A DNA stretch of 64,000 nt from Pantoea alfalfae (GCF_019880205.1 NZ_CP082295.1:62001-126000), one strand, 5' to 3'; positions 34,262 to 43,513 are shown, counted from the first letter of the stretch. Made by a program: numbers and translations. Notes: generated from the letters alone by a model not told the origin.

Positions 34262-35491
34262 TTACAATTCGGCACATAATTTACGCTGTCCGGCACGCAG
34301 GAACGCACTCACCAGACCCAGCCACAGCAACCCGCAGATCAGGTTCACCAGGCTAAAGCCGCCGGTTCCAAAGCTGAAATACGCGGTTTTGGCGGCTTCA
34401 ATGCCCAGCGCAATAATCAGGATGCTTACCATGCCCAGCATTGCCGCCACGCTGCCTTTTCCGGCGCTGCTTGAATAGAGTGTCATGCGATACAGTCCGG
34501 CGTTAATCAGCCCGGTACCGAAGCCGTAAAGACTCATTCCGGCGGTGAGCCACAGATAACTTTGCGGTTCCAGCAGGGTAGCGACCGCCGCAATAGCCAG
34601 TCCGCAGACTACTGGCCAGGCACCAAGCCGTATCGGCTGTTCAATCGGCAGACGGCTGCATAAGCGGCCCAGCGTCAGGTTGCCCGCAATCATCGCGGCA
34701 AAGACCGGCAGCTGAAGCAGGGCATAGTCGATGCGGCTGAATTGCGCGCCGTGGATCAAAATCACGGGTGATAGCGCCACCCAGGCGATGCAGGGTACGG
34801 TGACCAGTCCGATAGCCAGTGAACCACGCATCACCTGACGATCCTTCAGCAACGCCGCGTAACCACTGATGATCGATCGCAGCGACAGCGGTTTCTGACG
34901 ATCGCCCGCCGTTTCAGGCATGGCATACCACAGCCCGGCCAGCGCCAGCGCCGCAACCGCGCCAATCAGCCAGAACAGGGTGCGCCATTCTCCCACGGTC
35001 AGAAAAGCCGCGCCTGCCAGCGGCCCAGCCAGCGGGGCGAGCAAGGCGACGTTGGCCATCAGCGCCATCATTTTGATGCTCAGCGACTCCGTGAACGCCT
35101 CCTGCACCGCTGCGTAACCCACCGCACCGATAAAGCAGAGGCTGATCCCCTGCAGAAACCGCAGCAGGACAAACTGCTCAATGCTTTGCACCCAGTGGGT
35201 CGCGATGCAGGAGAGCATAAAAAAGGCCACGCCGCTGAGCAGTACCGGACGCCGCCCGATGCGATCCGAGAGCGGACCCAGCAGCCACTGCAGCAGTATG
35301 CCACCGAACAGATAGGCGGTCAGCGAGGTGGAAACCCATTCCGGGCCGACCTTGAATTCCTGCGTCACCAGCAGCATGCCGGGCTGGATCATGTCATGGG
35401 CGATATAGGTGGCGAACTCGAACAGCACCAGAGAAAGCGGAAAGATCAGATGTCGCCGGGTCAGCGTTGCCAGCGGTTGAAAAGAAGCCAT
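34262..35491 (-). CDS. dfoS: MFS transporter, putative desferrioxamine exporter (DfoS-like)
   Basis: A 409-residue, 12-helix major facilitator of the MdfA-like DHA1 group (E. coli MdfA has 410 residues), with LLGPLSDRIGRRPVLL in the loop between helices 2 and 3 and an acidic residue in helix 1 (FPLSLVLFEFATYIAHDM). It is the last gene of the dfoJAC operon, 78 bases after dfoC. The equivalent Pantoea gene was named dfoS and is thought to export the siderophore; this is family and context knowledge rather than proof. The ATG at 35491 is favoured by AGGA 7 bases upstream over two earlier ATGs. Confidence 0.82.
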   Translation of the reverse strand: MASFQPLATLTRRHLIFPLSLVLFEFATYIAHDMIQPGMLLVTQEFKVGPEWVSTSLTAYLFGGILLQWLLGPLSDRIGRRPVLLSGVAFFMLSCIATHWVQSIEQFVLLRFLQGISLCFIGAVGYAAVQEAFTESLSIKMMALMANVALLAPLAGPLAGAAFLTVGEWRTLFWLIGAVAALALAGLWYAMPETAGDRQKPLSLRSIISGYAALLKDRQVMRGSLAIGLVTVPCIAWVALSPVILIHGAQFSRIDYALLQLPVFAAMIAGNLTLGRLCSRLPIEQPIRLGAWPVVCGLAIAAVATLLEPQSYLWLTAGMSLYGFGTGLINAGLYRMTLYSSSAGKGSVAAMLGMVSILIIALGIEAAKTAYFSFGTGGFSLVNLICGLLWLGLVSAFLRAGQRKLCAEL

Positions 35492-35569
35492 TAAAGATTC
35501 CTGCAATAAAACCATTAAAAAAAGCGGCCACCAGGGTGACCGCATAATAATCGAGTGACAGTGTAACTG

Positions 35570-37924
35570 TTAACGCCAGCGGGCAATCGGGTTGACCAGC
35601 GTACCGGCGAACTTAAGGTTCTCGGCGGGATCGGAAAGGTTGATCATCTGCTGGTTATTCGCCAGCTGCAGGCGGTTCAGGCAGGAGCGGGTAAACTCAG
35701 GCGCGAACATGTCATAGCGCGCGAACTTAGTCGCATGCTCCGGATGCGCCTGCTGGTAATCCTTCACGCACTGCGCCACTGCCTGCCAGAAATCGTCTTC
35801 CGGCAGCGTCTCTGACTGATCGAGAATCGCGCTGATAAAGCGGAAGATGCAGTCAAACACATCGGTGAAGATAGAGAGCAACTTAAGCTCCTCCGGCACC
35901 TCGACGGCCAGGCGCTGCACGCCTTCCGGCAGCACCGCGTCAGGGTTCATCACGGCGATCTCTTCGCCGATATCCTTCATATAGGCGCTGACCGGCACGT
36001 TGTTTTCCAGCAACATGATCAGGTTTTCACCGTGCGGCATAAACACCAGATCGTGCTGGTAGAAGCAGTGCAGCAGCGGGCTGAGATAGCAGGTCAGATA
36101 GCGTTCAATCCACTGCTTCGCAGGTAAACCGGAGTCCGCGATCAGCGCGGGCAGCAGTGGCTGCTGGTGGTGATCGACGTGCAGGAAAGAGGCCATCGTC
36201 ATCAGACGCTGGCCTGGTTGCAGGCTGGCGGCTGGATTATCGCGCCACAGCGCAGCAAACATCTTTTTATAGGCGGAGTCGCCTTTGATGGCCTGCTCGT
36301 AGTAGCGGTTGTGATAGCCAACCGACGCAACTTCACGCAGGATGCGGAAATCACAGCGTTTCAGCCAGTCATCGCCCGCCACCAGTTGTTCCAGCCAGCC
36401 GTTTATCGCGGGTGTTGTCGCCATGTAATAGGGCGACAGGCCGCGCATAAAGCCCATGTTAAGTACTGACAGCGCGGTTTTCACGTAACGCTTTTCAGGC
36501 TGGCTGCGGTTAAAGAAGGTGCGGATGGACTGCTGCGCCTGGTATGCGTCGTCGCCGGTGCCGAGATAAACAATATCGTGATTAGCGATGTCCGCTGCAA
36601 ACACGGTCAGCAGTTTGTTCTGCCACTGCCACGGATGTACCGGCATCAGGATATAGTCCTCTGTCGCCAGCCCTTTCTTTATCAGCTGCGCATTGAACTG
36701 TTCCACGGTAGTGTCGCCCAGCTCATCACGCATCAGCTGCTCATAGCTCAGCTCGCTGAGGCTGGAGAAATGGGCGTTGCGGCGGTGGACCGCGACCCAG
36801 ATAAGATGCACGGGCGCGGCTGCTTCCGGCGCATAGGCCAGATAGTCCTGTGCATCGAAGCCAATACGTCCGTTGTTGGCAACAAAGCAGGGATGGCCTT
36901 CGGTCATCGCCGCTTCTACCGTCTGGAAATCAGCTGCGACCAGCGCCTGGCTGTCGGGGTTATTCTTCTGCAGCTTATAAACGCTGCTGCACAGCGTGCT
37001 GCTGATCTCTTCCATGTAAGTTGCCAGCAGCGCCTGCGGAATCCCGATCTCACCGTTGAACTCCACGATAAACTTCAGCGCATCCAGCGGCAGCGCGTGA
37101 CCGTTCTCCTGCTTGCGCAGGGCATCTGCGTCGATCTCCCAGTGATCCAGCGCCAGCCGCGACGCCCGGAAATGGTAAGTTGCTTCACCGCCCGGCACCG
37201 CCAGCTGATAACTGCCATCGCCCGTTTCCTGCGGCGCAATGATTTTTTCATGCGCGAACTCAGCAATTGCCTTGCGGATCAGCATGCGGTTTGCCTGCGC
37301 CCAGTGGTCGCCCGTCAGATGCGTGCCGTCGGTCAGTGAAGGGGGAATGTTCATGGTCTGCGACTCCTGCTGTAACGCGTGTTGATAATCTTCCCGCTGG
37401 CAAAAGGCCAGCCAGGCGGTTTTATGGCCCATGTCGATGGTGTGCTGGTAGCGGAATCCGGCGCGTTTATTCAGCACGTGAATTTTTTCATTGCGCACGT
37501 CTGGCTCGACCACCACGCGACGCACCTCTGGACGGCTGAACATGTAGTCCATCACCAGCGTGAAGACCTGCCAGCTAAAGGCTTTGATCGGCTGGCTGGC
37601 TGGGGCAATCAGAATATGCATGCCGTAATCATCGGACGCGGCCGGATAAAACTTGCCAACCTCGTCGTCACAGGCGCGGTAGCACTCAATCAGGCAGACG
37701 GGCTGATCATTGCAGCAGCCAATCAGCGCTGCATGGGGATCCGTTGCCGTCAGCGTCTGGTAGAACGCCGCGACCTGCTCCAGGCTCTGCTGCTGCATGC
37801 CCCAGAAGCGGGCGTAATCGCGGGTAACCCAGCTGTGGATTAGCGGCGCATCACTCTCAAGCATCGGTCTCAGGGTAAACCGTCCTGCGGGGCGGTCGGC
37901 ACTGAACAGTGTTAGTGATTTCAT
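35570..37924 (-). CDS. dfoC: Desferrioxamine synthase DfoC (acyltransferase fused to NIS synthetase)
   Basis: A 784-residue two-domain enzyme. Residues 1 to about 180 are an IucB-like N-acyltransferase (TLRPMLESDAPLIHSWV, YYxxxHIL-type region DYGMHILIAPASQPIKAFSW) that acylates N-hydroxycadaverine. Residues about 200-784 are an IucA/IucC-type NRPS-independent siderophore synthetase with VHPWQWQNKL, the ATP-binding KTALSVLNMGFMRGLS and HGENLIMLLE. In actinomycetes DesC and DesD are separate; the fusion is the Erwinia/Pantoea arrangement. It joins and cyclises hydroxamate units to desferrioxamine E (family knowledge). It starts one base after the dfoA stop with GGAG upstream, at 37924 rather than the longer frame. 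Confidence 0.93.
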   Translation of the reverse strand: MKSLTLFSADRPAGRFTLRPMLESDAPLIHSWVTRDYARFWGMQQQSLEQVAAFYQTLTATDPHAALIGCCNDQPVCLIECYRACDDEVGKFYPAASDDYGMHILIAPASQPIKAFSWQVFTLVMDYMFSRPEVRRVVVEPDVRNEKIHVLNKRAGFRYQHTIDMGHKTAWLAFCQREDYQHALQQESQTMNIPPSLTDGTHLTGDHWAQANRMLIRKAIAEFAHEKIIAPQETGDGSYQLAVPGGEATYHFRASRLALDHWEIDADALRKQENGHALPLDALKFIVEFNGEIGIPQALLATYMEEISSTLCSSVYKLQKNNPDSQALVAADFQTVEAAMTEGHPCFVANNGRIGFDAQDYLAYAPEAAAPVHLIWVAVHRRNAHFSSLSELSYEQLMRDELGDTTVEQFNAQLIKKGLATEDYILMPVHPWQWQNKLLTVFAADIANHDIVYLGTGDDAYQAQQSIRTFFNRSQPEKRYVKTALSVLNMGFMRGLSPYYMATTPAINGWLEQLVAGDDWLKRCDFRILREVASVGYHNRYYEQAIKGDSAYKKMFAALWRDNPAASLQPGQRLMTMASFLHVDHHQQPLLPALIADSGLPAKQWIERYLTCYLSPLLHCFYQHDLVFMPHGENLIMLLENNVPVSAYMKDIGEEIAVMNPDAVLPEGVQRLAVEVPEELKLLSIFTDVFDCIFRFISAILDQSETLPEDDFWQAVAQCVKDYQQAHPEHATKFARYDMFAPEFTRSCLNRLQLANNQQMINLSDPAENLKFAGTLVNPIARWR

Positions 37925-37925
37925 C

Positions 37926-39218
37926 TCAGTGCTCCGATTTTGCCGGGAAGGTCTGGAAGGCGATCTGGCGCTCAATCGGATAGACCTCGCGTCCGGTCAG
38001 TTCACGCAGCAGTACAGAGTTGCGGTAGCAAGCCATGCCGAGGTCCGGCGTGACAAAGCCGTGGGTATGCAGTTCGGCGTTCTGTACGAAAATCTGATTA
38101 TGATGATCGATGCTGTAGTTGCGCTGCACGTCGTAGCGGCCTTTGTCATCCCAGCGCAGGCGTGCGGTAATGCCCTCTAAAAACATTGGTGGCTGATAGT
38201 GATAGCCGGTCGCCATCACCAGTCCTTCAGAGCGACGGGTGAAGGTGCAATCCTGCTCCTCCTGATGTAGCGTCAGCTCGAATTCGCCCTGCGGCAGCCA
38301 GCGCATCGCGGTCAGCGCCGAGTGGGTAAACAGGTTGACGTTGAGATCGCCGTCGAGCTGTTTGACATACATCAGGTCATAAATGTCATTGATTAAGCTG
38401 CTGTTGATGCCTTTGTAGAGATTCTTATGGCGCGCATTCAGCTCATCACGGGTGGTGGCGGGCAGGGCGTGGAAATAGTCGACCCACTCTGGTGAGGTCA
38501 TCTCCAGCGTGAGCTTGGTGTACTCCAGCGGATAGAAGCGCGGCGCGCGGGTGATCCAGTTGAGCTGATAACCAAAGCGGTCAATATCGGTCAGCAGGTC
38601 GTAGTAAATTTCTGCGGCGCTCTGGCCGCTGCCCAGTACGGTAATTGAACGCTTCTGCTGCAGTTCTGCTTTGTTAGCCAGATAGTGGCTGGAGTGCGTC
38701 AGGCGCTGACGATGCGGCTGGCTGCACGCTGGCATCCAGGCTTTAGGCCCGGTGCCGAGAACCAGATGACGCGCCTGATAGCGCAGTTTTTCACCCGTTC
38801 GGGTGTCGGTCACCTGAAGATGATAGATCCCGGTGGCCTCATCATGGCTGACATACTCGACATGACTGTTCCAGCGCAGATTGGAGAGCCGCGAGCTGGC
38901 CCACTGGCAGTACTGGTTATACTCTTTGCGCATCAGGAAGAAATCTTCACGGATATAAAAAGAGTATAACTTTCCCTTTTCCTTCATGTAGTTGAGCAGA
39001 CTATACGGGCTGGTGGGGTCGGCAAGCGTCACCAGGTCGGCCATAAACGGCGTCTGAAGATGAGCATTTTCCAGCATCATGCCGGTGTGCCAGTCAAAGC
39101 CCGGATTCTCATCCAGGAAGAGACCATTCAGCCCCTCAACCGGCTCGCTCAGACAGGCCAGGCTCAGGTTGAACGGGCCGATGCCGATACCAATAAAATC
39201 GTAAACAGGATTATTCAT
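37926..39218 (-). CDS. dfoA: Cadaverine/lysine N-monooxygenase DfoA
   Basis: A 430-residue flavin-dependent N-hydroxylase of the IucD/PvdA/DesB family. FAD site GIGIGPFNLSLA (residues 10-21), NADPH site VLGSGQSAAEIYYD and the C-terminal substrate motif VMATGYHYQPP are all present. It makes N-hydroxycadaverine from the DfoJ product. It starts one base after the dfoJ stop and ends one base before dfoC, so the three biosynthetic genes are translationally linked. The ATG at 39218 begins the conserved sequence MNNPVYDFIGIG. Confidence 0.93.
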   Translation of the reverse strand: MNNPVYDFIGIGIGPFNLSLACLSEPVEGLNGLFLDENPGFDWHTGMMLENAHLQTPFMADLVTLADPTSPYSLLNYMKEKGKLYSFYIREDFFLMRKEYNQYCQWASSRLSNLRWNSHVEYVSHDEATGIYHLQVTDTRTGEKLRYQARHLVLGTGPKAWMPACSQPHRQRLTHSSHYLANKAELQQKRSITVLGSGQSAAEIYYDLLTDIDRFGYQLNWITRAPRFYPLEYTKLTLEMTSPEWVDYFHALPATTRDELNARHKNLYKGINSSLINDIYDLMYVKQLDGDLNVNLFTHSALTAMRWLPQGEFELTLHQEEQDCTFTRRSEGLVMATGYHYQPPMFLEGITARLRWDDKGRYDVQRNYSIDHHNQIFVQNAELHTHGFVTPDLGMACYRNSVLLRELTGREVYPIERQIAFQTFPAKSEH

Positions 39219-39219
39219 T

Positions 39220-40782
39220 TCAGATCTCTCCATGATTCGCCGCGCTCAGCGCAGAGGCACGCACCTGTTCGCGGCCATAGTGCGCAATCAGGCTCAGTAC
39301 ATCTTCAATGTCGGCAGTGGTCGTGGTGGGATTTAACAGGGTAAATTTCAGATACTGACGCCCGTCGACTTTTGTGCCCGCAATCACCGCATTACCGGAA
39401 CGGAACAGCGCTTTACGGATGGCAGCGTTGATCTCGTCGATCTGCGCGTCGCTGGCATGTTTGCCGGGAACGTAGCGGAAAATCTGGGTCGTCAGCTCAG
39501 GCGCATGCAGCACTTCAATGGCAGGATGCGCCGTTAACAGCTGGTGCGTGGCCTGGGTCAGATCTATCAGCGTATCGAAGGCGTCACCCAGCGCCGCGGG
39601 GCCCATCACACGCAGTGTCAGCCACATCTTCAGGGCGTCAAAACGGCGGGTGGTCTGAATACTTTTGTTCACCAGATTGGGCGTGCCTTCCTGCTGAGCG
39701 CTGAGTGGATTCAGGTAATCTGCATGGTGCGTGACATGCTTCAGGTCATGACTGTCGCGCACAAAGAAGGCGCCACAGCTGACAGTCTGGAAGAACGATT
39801 TGTGATAATCGACAGTGACGGAGTCAGCATGCTCAATGCCGTTAAGCCGTGCGCGATGATTCTCAGAAACCAGCAGGCCGCAGCCGTAAGCGGCGTCAAC
39901 ATGCATCCAGAGACCGTAATCGTCACAGAGACGGGCGATTTCGGGCAGCGGATCGATGCTGCCAAAGTCTGTGGTGCCGCTGGTGGCGACTACGGCAATC
40001 GGGATTAGCCCTTCACTGCGGCAGCGTGCGATCTCTTTTTCCAGGCATTTTGCGTCCATTCGGTAGTGGTCGTCGTGATCAACGGCGATAACCGCGTCAT
40101 AGCCCAGACCCAGAATCGCCATCGACTTCTGAATGCTGAAGTGGCTGAGTTTCGAGGTAAATACCCGCCACTTCGGCGCTGTCTCCGGCAGGCCGCGATG
40201 TTTGATCAGATGCCCCGGATGATGTTCCGCGCACCAGCTGTCACGCGCCAGCAGCATTGCCATCAGATTGGACTGGGTGCCGCCGCTGGTAAAGATCCCA
40301 TCCGATCCGGCAGGCAGACCAATACGGCCCAGCGTCCAGTCGATCACCTTCTGCTCAATCAGCGTGCCGCCGGCACTCTGATCCCAGGTATCGACCGAAC
40401 TGTTCACTGCCGCCATAATCTGCTCGGCCATCAGAGAGGGCAGCACGACCGGGCAATTCAGATGCGCCAGGTATTTAGGGTGGTGGAACCAGACGGCGTC
40501 ACGCAGATAGAGCTGACTCAGCTCTGCCAGCGCGTCATCGTTATTGCCCAGCGGACGATCGAGATCGACATCGCTGAACGCCGCCGCCAGTTCGTGGGGC
40601 AGAATCCCGCTGAAAGGCTTCTCTACGCCAGTAACGGTGCGCGTCATCAGCGCCAGCACCTCCTGAGTCTGCTGCGACCACGCCGCCAGTTGCTGATCGT
40701 TAAAAATAGCCGTTTCGGCTCCGCTGGCATTGGAGGCTGGCGCGAGGTCCAGTGCCGTCTGAGTGGATGAGCGTAAAAGCAT
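39220..40782 (-). CDS. dfoJ: Lysine decarboxylase DfoJ (PLP-dependent)
   Basis: A 520-residue group II PLP decarboxylase of the DesA/AaDC type. The PLP Lys lies in VTVDYHKSFFQ; SGGTQSNLMAML, VATSGTTDFGSIDPL and MHVDAAYGCG are the usual cofactor-binding phrases. It converts lysine to cadaverine, the first step of desferrioxamine synthesis. It is the first gene of the operon, with CAGGAA as ribosome site and a leader of about 200 bases that carries a Fur box, a CRP-like site and a terminator-like hairpin. Confidence 0.93.
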   Translation of the reverse strand: MLLRSSTQTALDLAPASNASGAETAIFNDQQLAAWSQQTQEVLALMTRTVTGVEKPFSGILPHELAAAFSDVDLDRPLGNNDDALAELSQLYLRDAVWFHHPKYLAHLNCPVVLPSLMAEQIMAAVNSSVDTWDQSAGGTLIEQKVIDWTLGRIGLPAGSDGIFTSGGTQSNLMAMLLARDSWCAEHHPGHLIKHRGLPETAPKWRVFTSKLSHFSIQKSMAILGLGYDAVIAVDHDDHYRMDAKCLEKEIARCRSEGLIPIAVVATSGTTDFGSIDPLPEIARLCDDYGLWMHVDAAYGCGLLVSENHRARLNGIEHADSVTVDYHKSFFQTVSCGAFFVRDSHDLKHVTHHADYLNPLSAQQEGTPNLVNKSIQTTRRFDALKMWLTLRVMGPAALGDAFDTLIDLTQATHQLLTAHPAIEVLHAPELTTQIFRYVPGKHASDAQIDEINAAIRKALFRSGNAVIAGTKVDGRQYLKFTLLNPTTTTADIEDVLSLIAHYGREQVRASALSAANHGEI

Positions 40783-40887
40783 TTTCAGTTCCTGTGCGTG
40801 AATATCAGTGACCCTGCCGACACCACGTCAGCAGCGTTAGAAATCCGCTCAACAACTCCAGTAAACATAAAACTAACTAACCAGATA

Positions 40888-40919
40888 AAAACCCTGACCA
40901 TTACGTGGGTTAGGGTTTT
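40888..40919 (-). terminator. Terminator-like hairpin in the dfoJ leader, candidate attenuator
   Basis: On the minus strand AAAACCCTAACC and GGTCAGGGTTTT pair with one mismatch around an 8-base loop and end in TTTTT. It lies between the Fur-box promoter region and dfoJ, about 105 bases before the start codon, so transcripts must pass it. A nine-codon frame starting MRYFLFLR ends just upstream but has no clear ribosome site. Confidence 0.6.
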
Positions 40920-41000
40920 CACCTTAAAAAGAGAAAATACCGCATATTATTTGTGGATTTGGCAGCGTTTAACGCTTTCTTATATGCGGATGAGAGTGTA

Positions 41001-41020
41001 AATGTTAATCATTATCATTC
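41001..41020 (-). promoter_or_regulatory. Fur box of the dfoJACS operon
   Basis: AATGTTAATCATTATCATTC on the plus strand (AATGATAATGATTAACATT on the minus) has overlapping GATAAT-type hexamers matching the Fur consensus. It lies about 220-240 bases upstream of dfoJ and marks the promoter as iron-repressed. Confidence 0.82.
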
Positions 41021-41066
41021 AATTGTTTTGTTGTTAAATTTTATTTATTAGTATGTCTAATGTTGA

Positions 41067-41087
41067 AAATGTGATTCAGATCACTTT
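41067..41087 (-). promoter_or_regulatory. CRP-like site upstream of the dfo Fur box
   Basis: AATGTGATTCAGATCACTTT matches the CRP pattern TGTGA-N6-TCACA in 9 of 10 core bases and in the flanking As and Ts. Its centre is about 66 bases upstream of the Fur box centre, a position suited to class I activation. It could equally serve an unannotated plus-strand transcript. Confidence 0.6.
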
Positions 41088-41280
41088 TTACGTTCGGAAT
41101 AGTCCTTTTTTTATGGAAAATCAGGACCGGGTTGAACCAGAAATGAGGGGAGCAGTGGCGTTGTGCGTCAGCGTACGGGCAAAACAAAGGGGAGAAATGA
41201 CATTAATCGATATCAGGATCGGCGCGCTGCAGCCAGTAAGTGTGGGAATACCGGGGGTTCGGTCAGTCTGGTCGGGTGTG

Positions 41281-41314
41281 AAAAACCGGAAAAGGCGGAG
41301 GGCCTTTTCCGGTT
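41281..41314 (-). terminator. Intrinsic terminator of the Ula-type PTS operon
   Basis: Perfect 12-bp stem AACCGGAAAAGG / CCTTTTCCGGTT with a 7-base loop. On the minus strand it ends in TTTTT, 17 bases after the IIC stop. Confidence 0.85.
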
Positions 41315-41331
41315 AGCATTACAGCGGCTGA

Positions 41332-42705
41332 TTACACTTCATTTGTTTCAGCAGGAACTTTCTTTTTGGCCATGAAGTTATAAACCACAAGCAGGCCAAA
41401 AATGCCGATGATAATCAGGGTAATGGTTCCCTTATCCATAAAGTGCGCCATATTACCGAGCAGGATGCCTGTTACGCCAAAGTCCGTATCCGAGAAAGTG
41501 GTGTTTGTCAGTCCAATCTGTCCGAGCACCGGCAACAGGGCGACAGGCAGGAAGGTGATTAACAGGCCATGAGCGAAGGCGCCACAGATTGCTCCGCGTT
41601 TGCCGCCGGTCGCATTACCAAACACGCCAGCTGTCGCACCACAGAAGAAGTGAGGAACAACACCCGGCAGAATCAAGACCCAATGCAGCTGACCCAGGAC
41701 AAACAGTCCGACCAGGCCACCGACAAAGCTGGAGATAAAGCCAACCAGCACCGCATTCGGCGCATAGGGGAAGACAATCGGGCAATCGAGCGCGGGTCTG
41801 GCTTCCGGCACCAGTTTTTCTGAAAAGCCGGTAAAGGCCGGAACGATTTCAGCCAGAATTAAACGCACGCCCTGCAGAATAATAAAGACGCCTGCGGCAA
41901 AGGTAATGGCCTGAATGAAGGAGTAAACGAGGTAGTTCTGACCATTGCTGAAGTTAGACTCTACGTACTCTTTACCGGCAGACACCGACAGGATTAAGTA
42001 AATAATCATCATCGTCAGGGAGATAGAGATTGTACTGTCGCGCAAAAAACTCAGGTTTTTTGGCATATTCATCTCTTCGGTGGATTTCGAACCTTTACCA
42101 ACTAAAGAGCCGATCCAACCTGATAAGACATAACCTATTGTCCCGGTATGCGCCAGCGCGACATGGTCACCTCCGATGATCTTGCGAATATAGGGCTGAG
42201 CGATAGCCGGGAAGGTGGCCATCAGAATACCTAACAGCAGTGACCCGGTATAAATAAGCTGAATACCTTCAAAACCAGCAACCGATAAAATAATCGCGAT
42301 CATACAGGCCATGTAAAACGTCACATGTCCTGACAGGTAGATATATTTGAGTCGGGTGAATCGGGCAACCACAATGTTGGCAACCATGCCGAAGGCCATG
42401 ATCATGGTGGTTGGCGCGCCATATTTAGCCAGCGCGATAGAGACCATTGCTTCGTTATTTGGAATGATGCCCTGAACATCAAACGCATGTTTGAAAATGT
42501 CGCCCAGTGGCGTCAGGGAACCGACCAGAACGGTCGCGCCACCTGCCAGCACCAGAAAGCCCAGAATAGTTTTTACCGTGCCCTTAATCACATCTGGAAA
42601 CGGCTTTTTCTGCGCAATCAGTCCGAAAAATGCCACCAGTCCGACCAGGATTGAGGGCACTTTCAGTACATCGACGACGAACTGCAAAAGATTTTGAGTA
42701 AACAT
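41332..42705 (-). CDS. PTS IIC permease, ascorbate (UlaA/SgaT) family
   Basis: A 457-residue membrane protein with 10-11 helices, close in length to E. coli UlaA (465). FFGLIAQKKP near the start, TRLKYIYLSGHVTFYMACM and LPGVVPHFFCGATAGVFGNATGG are the family phrases. It translocates and with IIB phosphorylates its sugar. Ascorbate is the known UlaA substrate, but the family also carries others, and no ula catabolic genes (ulaDEFG) are present, so the substrate is open. It is the last gene of a IIA, IIB, IIC operon on the minus strand. Confidence 0.85.
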   Translation of the reverse strand: MFTQNLLQFVVDVLKVPSILVGLVAFFGLIAQKKPFPDVIKGTVKTILGFLVLAGGATVLVGSLTPLGDIFKHAFDVQGIIPNNEAMVSIALAKYGAPTTMIMAFGMVANIVVARFTRLKYIYLSGHVTFYMACMIAIILSVAGFEGIQLIYTGSLLLGILMATFPAIAQPYIRKIIGGDHVALAHTGTIGYVLSGWIGSLVGKGSKSTEEMNMPKNLSFLRDSTISISLTMMIIYLILSVSAGKEYVESNFSNGQNYLVYSFIQAITFAAGVFIILQGVRLILAEIVPAFTGFSEKLVPEARPALDCPIVFPYAPNAVLVGFISSFVGGLVGLFVLGQLHWVLILPGVVPHFFCGATAGVFGNATGGKRGAICGAFAHGLLITFLPVALLPVLGQIGLTNTTFSDTDFGVTGILLGNMAHFMDKGTITLIIIGIFGLLVVYNFMAKKKVPAETNEV

Positions 42706-42743
42706 ATTAACCTCGAGGTAAGGCGTTTATCTGATTATTAGCG

Positions 42744-43016
42744 TCAGTTTTTCTCAAAATACTCGCGTATTTTTTGCTCCACTTCTTTCAGGTCGATAAT
42801 ATTGTTGATGATGATGACCTTCTGTTCCGGCAGGTTTGCGCTGTAGGCAATATCTTTTGCCATCACAAAAACATCCGCCACATCAGGCGTAACAGAACCA
42901 AGATCTGAATGTTCAACTTCCGCTTCAACGCCGATTGTTTTAAGCACTTTTTTGATGTTCATTTCCATCATAAAGCTGCTGCCCAGGCCTGAACCACACA
43001 CTGCCATAATCTTCAT
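42744..43016 (-). CDS. PTS IIB component, UlaB-like
   Basis: A 90-residue phosphocarrier with the active-site P-loop MKIMAVCGSGLGSSFM; Cys7 is the phosphoryl acceptor. The family length is about 100. The ATG at 43016 follows AGG at 6 bases and gives the usual MKIMxVCGSG start; the in-frame ATG four codons earlier is less likely. It lies 38 bases before the IIC gene and 47 bases after IIA. Confidence 0.85.
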   Translation of the reverse strand: MKIMAVCGSGLGSSFMMEMNIKKVLKTIGVEAEVEHSDLGSVTPDVADVFVMAKDIAYSANLPEQKVIIINNIIDLKEVEQKIREYFEKN

Positions 43017-43063
43017 ATCAAACCTCATTAACTGTTGATTACAAGTCGCTTTTAACGGGCGGA

Positions 43064-43513
43064 TCAGACGTCTGATAAAATCGTCATGAGCGCGTCCTGG
43101 CTGCTCGCATTAAAGATCCGAGCCATGATCTCTTCATCGGACAGCACTTCCGCCAGCTGGGAAATCATTTCGATATGGCTATTACTGTCCGGTGCCGCAA
43201 ACATAAAAATCGCCTTTACCGGATCGTTCTCTTCAGAGTCAAAATTTACAGGTGTGCCCAGCAGCACAATCGACAAACCCAGTTTGTGCGCGCCCTGTTC
43301 CGGGCGCGCGTGAGGCATGGCAATCTGCGGCGCGATAACAAAAAAGGGACCGATCTCCTCTTTCTGTCGAATAATGGCATCAATATAATCCTGCGATATT
43401 GCGCCTTCACTGAGCAGAGGTCGCCCGGCTATCGCTATCGCTTCCTGCCAGTCCGCAACGCGTTCAACGTACTGGACTTTCTCATTGTTTAACCACTTCG
43501 CCAGGTGTGACAT
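43064..43513 (-). CDS. PTS IIA component, UlaC/mannitol-fructose type
   Basis: A 149-residue IIA domain protein (E. coli UlaC has 154). The phospho-accepting His is H68 in IAMPHARPE, and HIEMISQLAEVLSDEEIM is the typical C-terminal helix region. It accepts phosphate from HPr and passes it to IIB. The ATG at 43513 has GGGAG upstream and begins the conserved MSHLAKWLN. It is the first gene of the operon and is divergent from a GntR regulator. Confidence 0.85.
   Translation of the reverse strand: MSHLAKWLNNEKVQYVERVADWQEAIAIAGRPLLSEGAISQDYIDAIIRQKEEIGPFFVIAPQIAMPHARPEQGAHKLGLSIVLLGTPVNFDSEENDPVKAIFMFAAPDSNSHIEMISQLAEVLSDEEIMARIFNASSQDALMTILSDV

Noticed and set aside
36578-37339. 253-residue plus-strand open frame
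   Set aside because: Antisense to dfoC, low-complexity composition, no recognisable domain and no ribosome site.
40066-40770. 234-residue plus-strand open frame
   Set aside because: Antisense to dfoJ, with no protein family signature.
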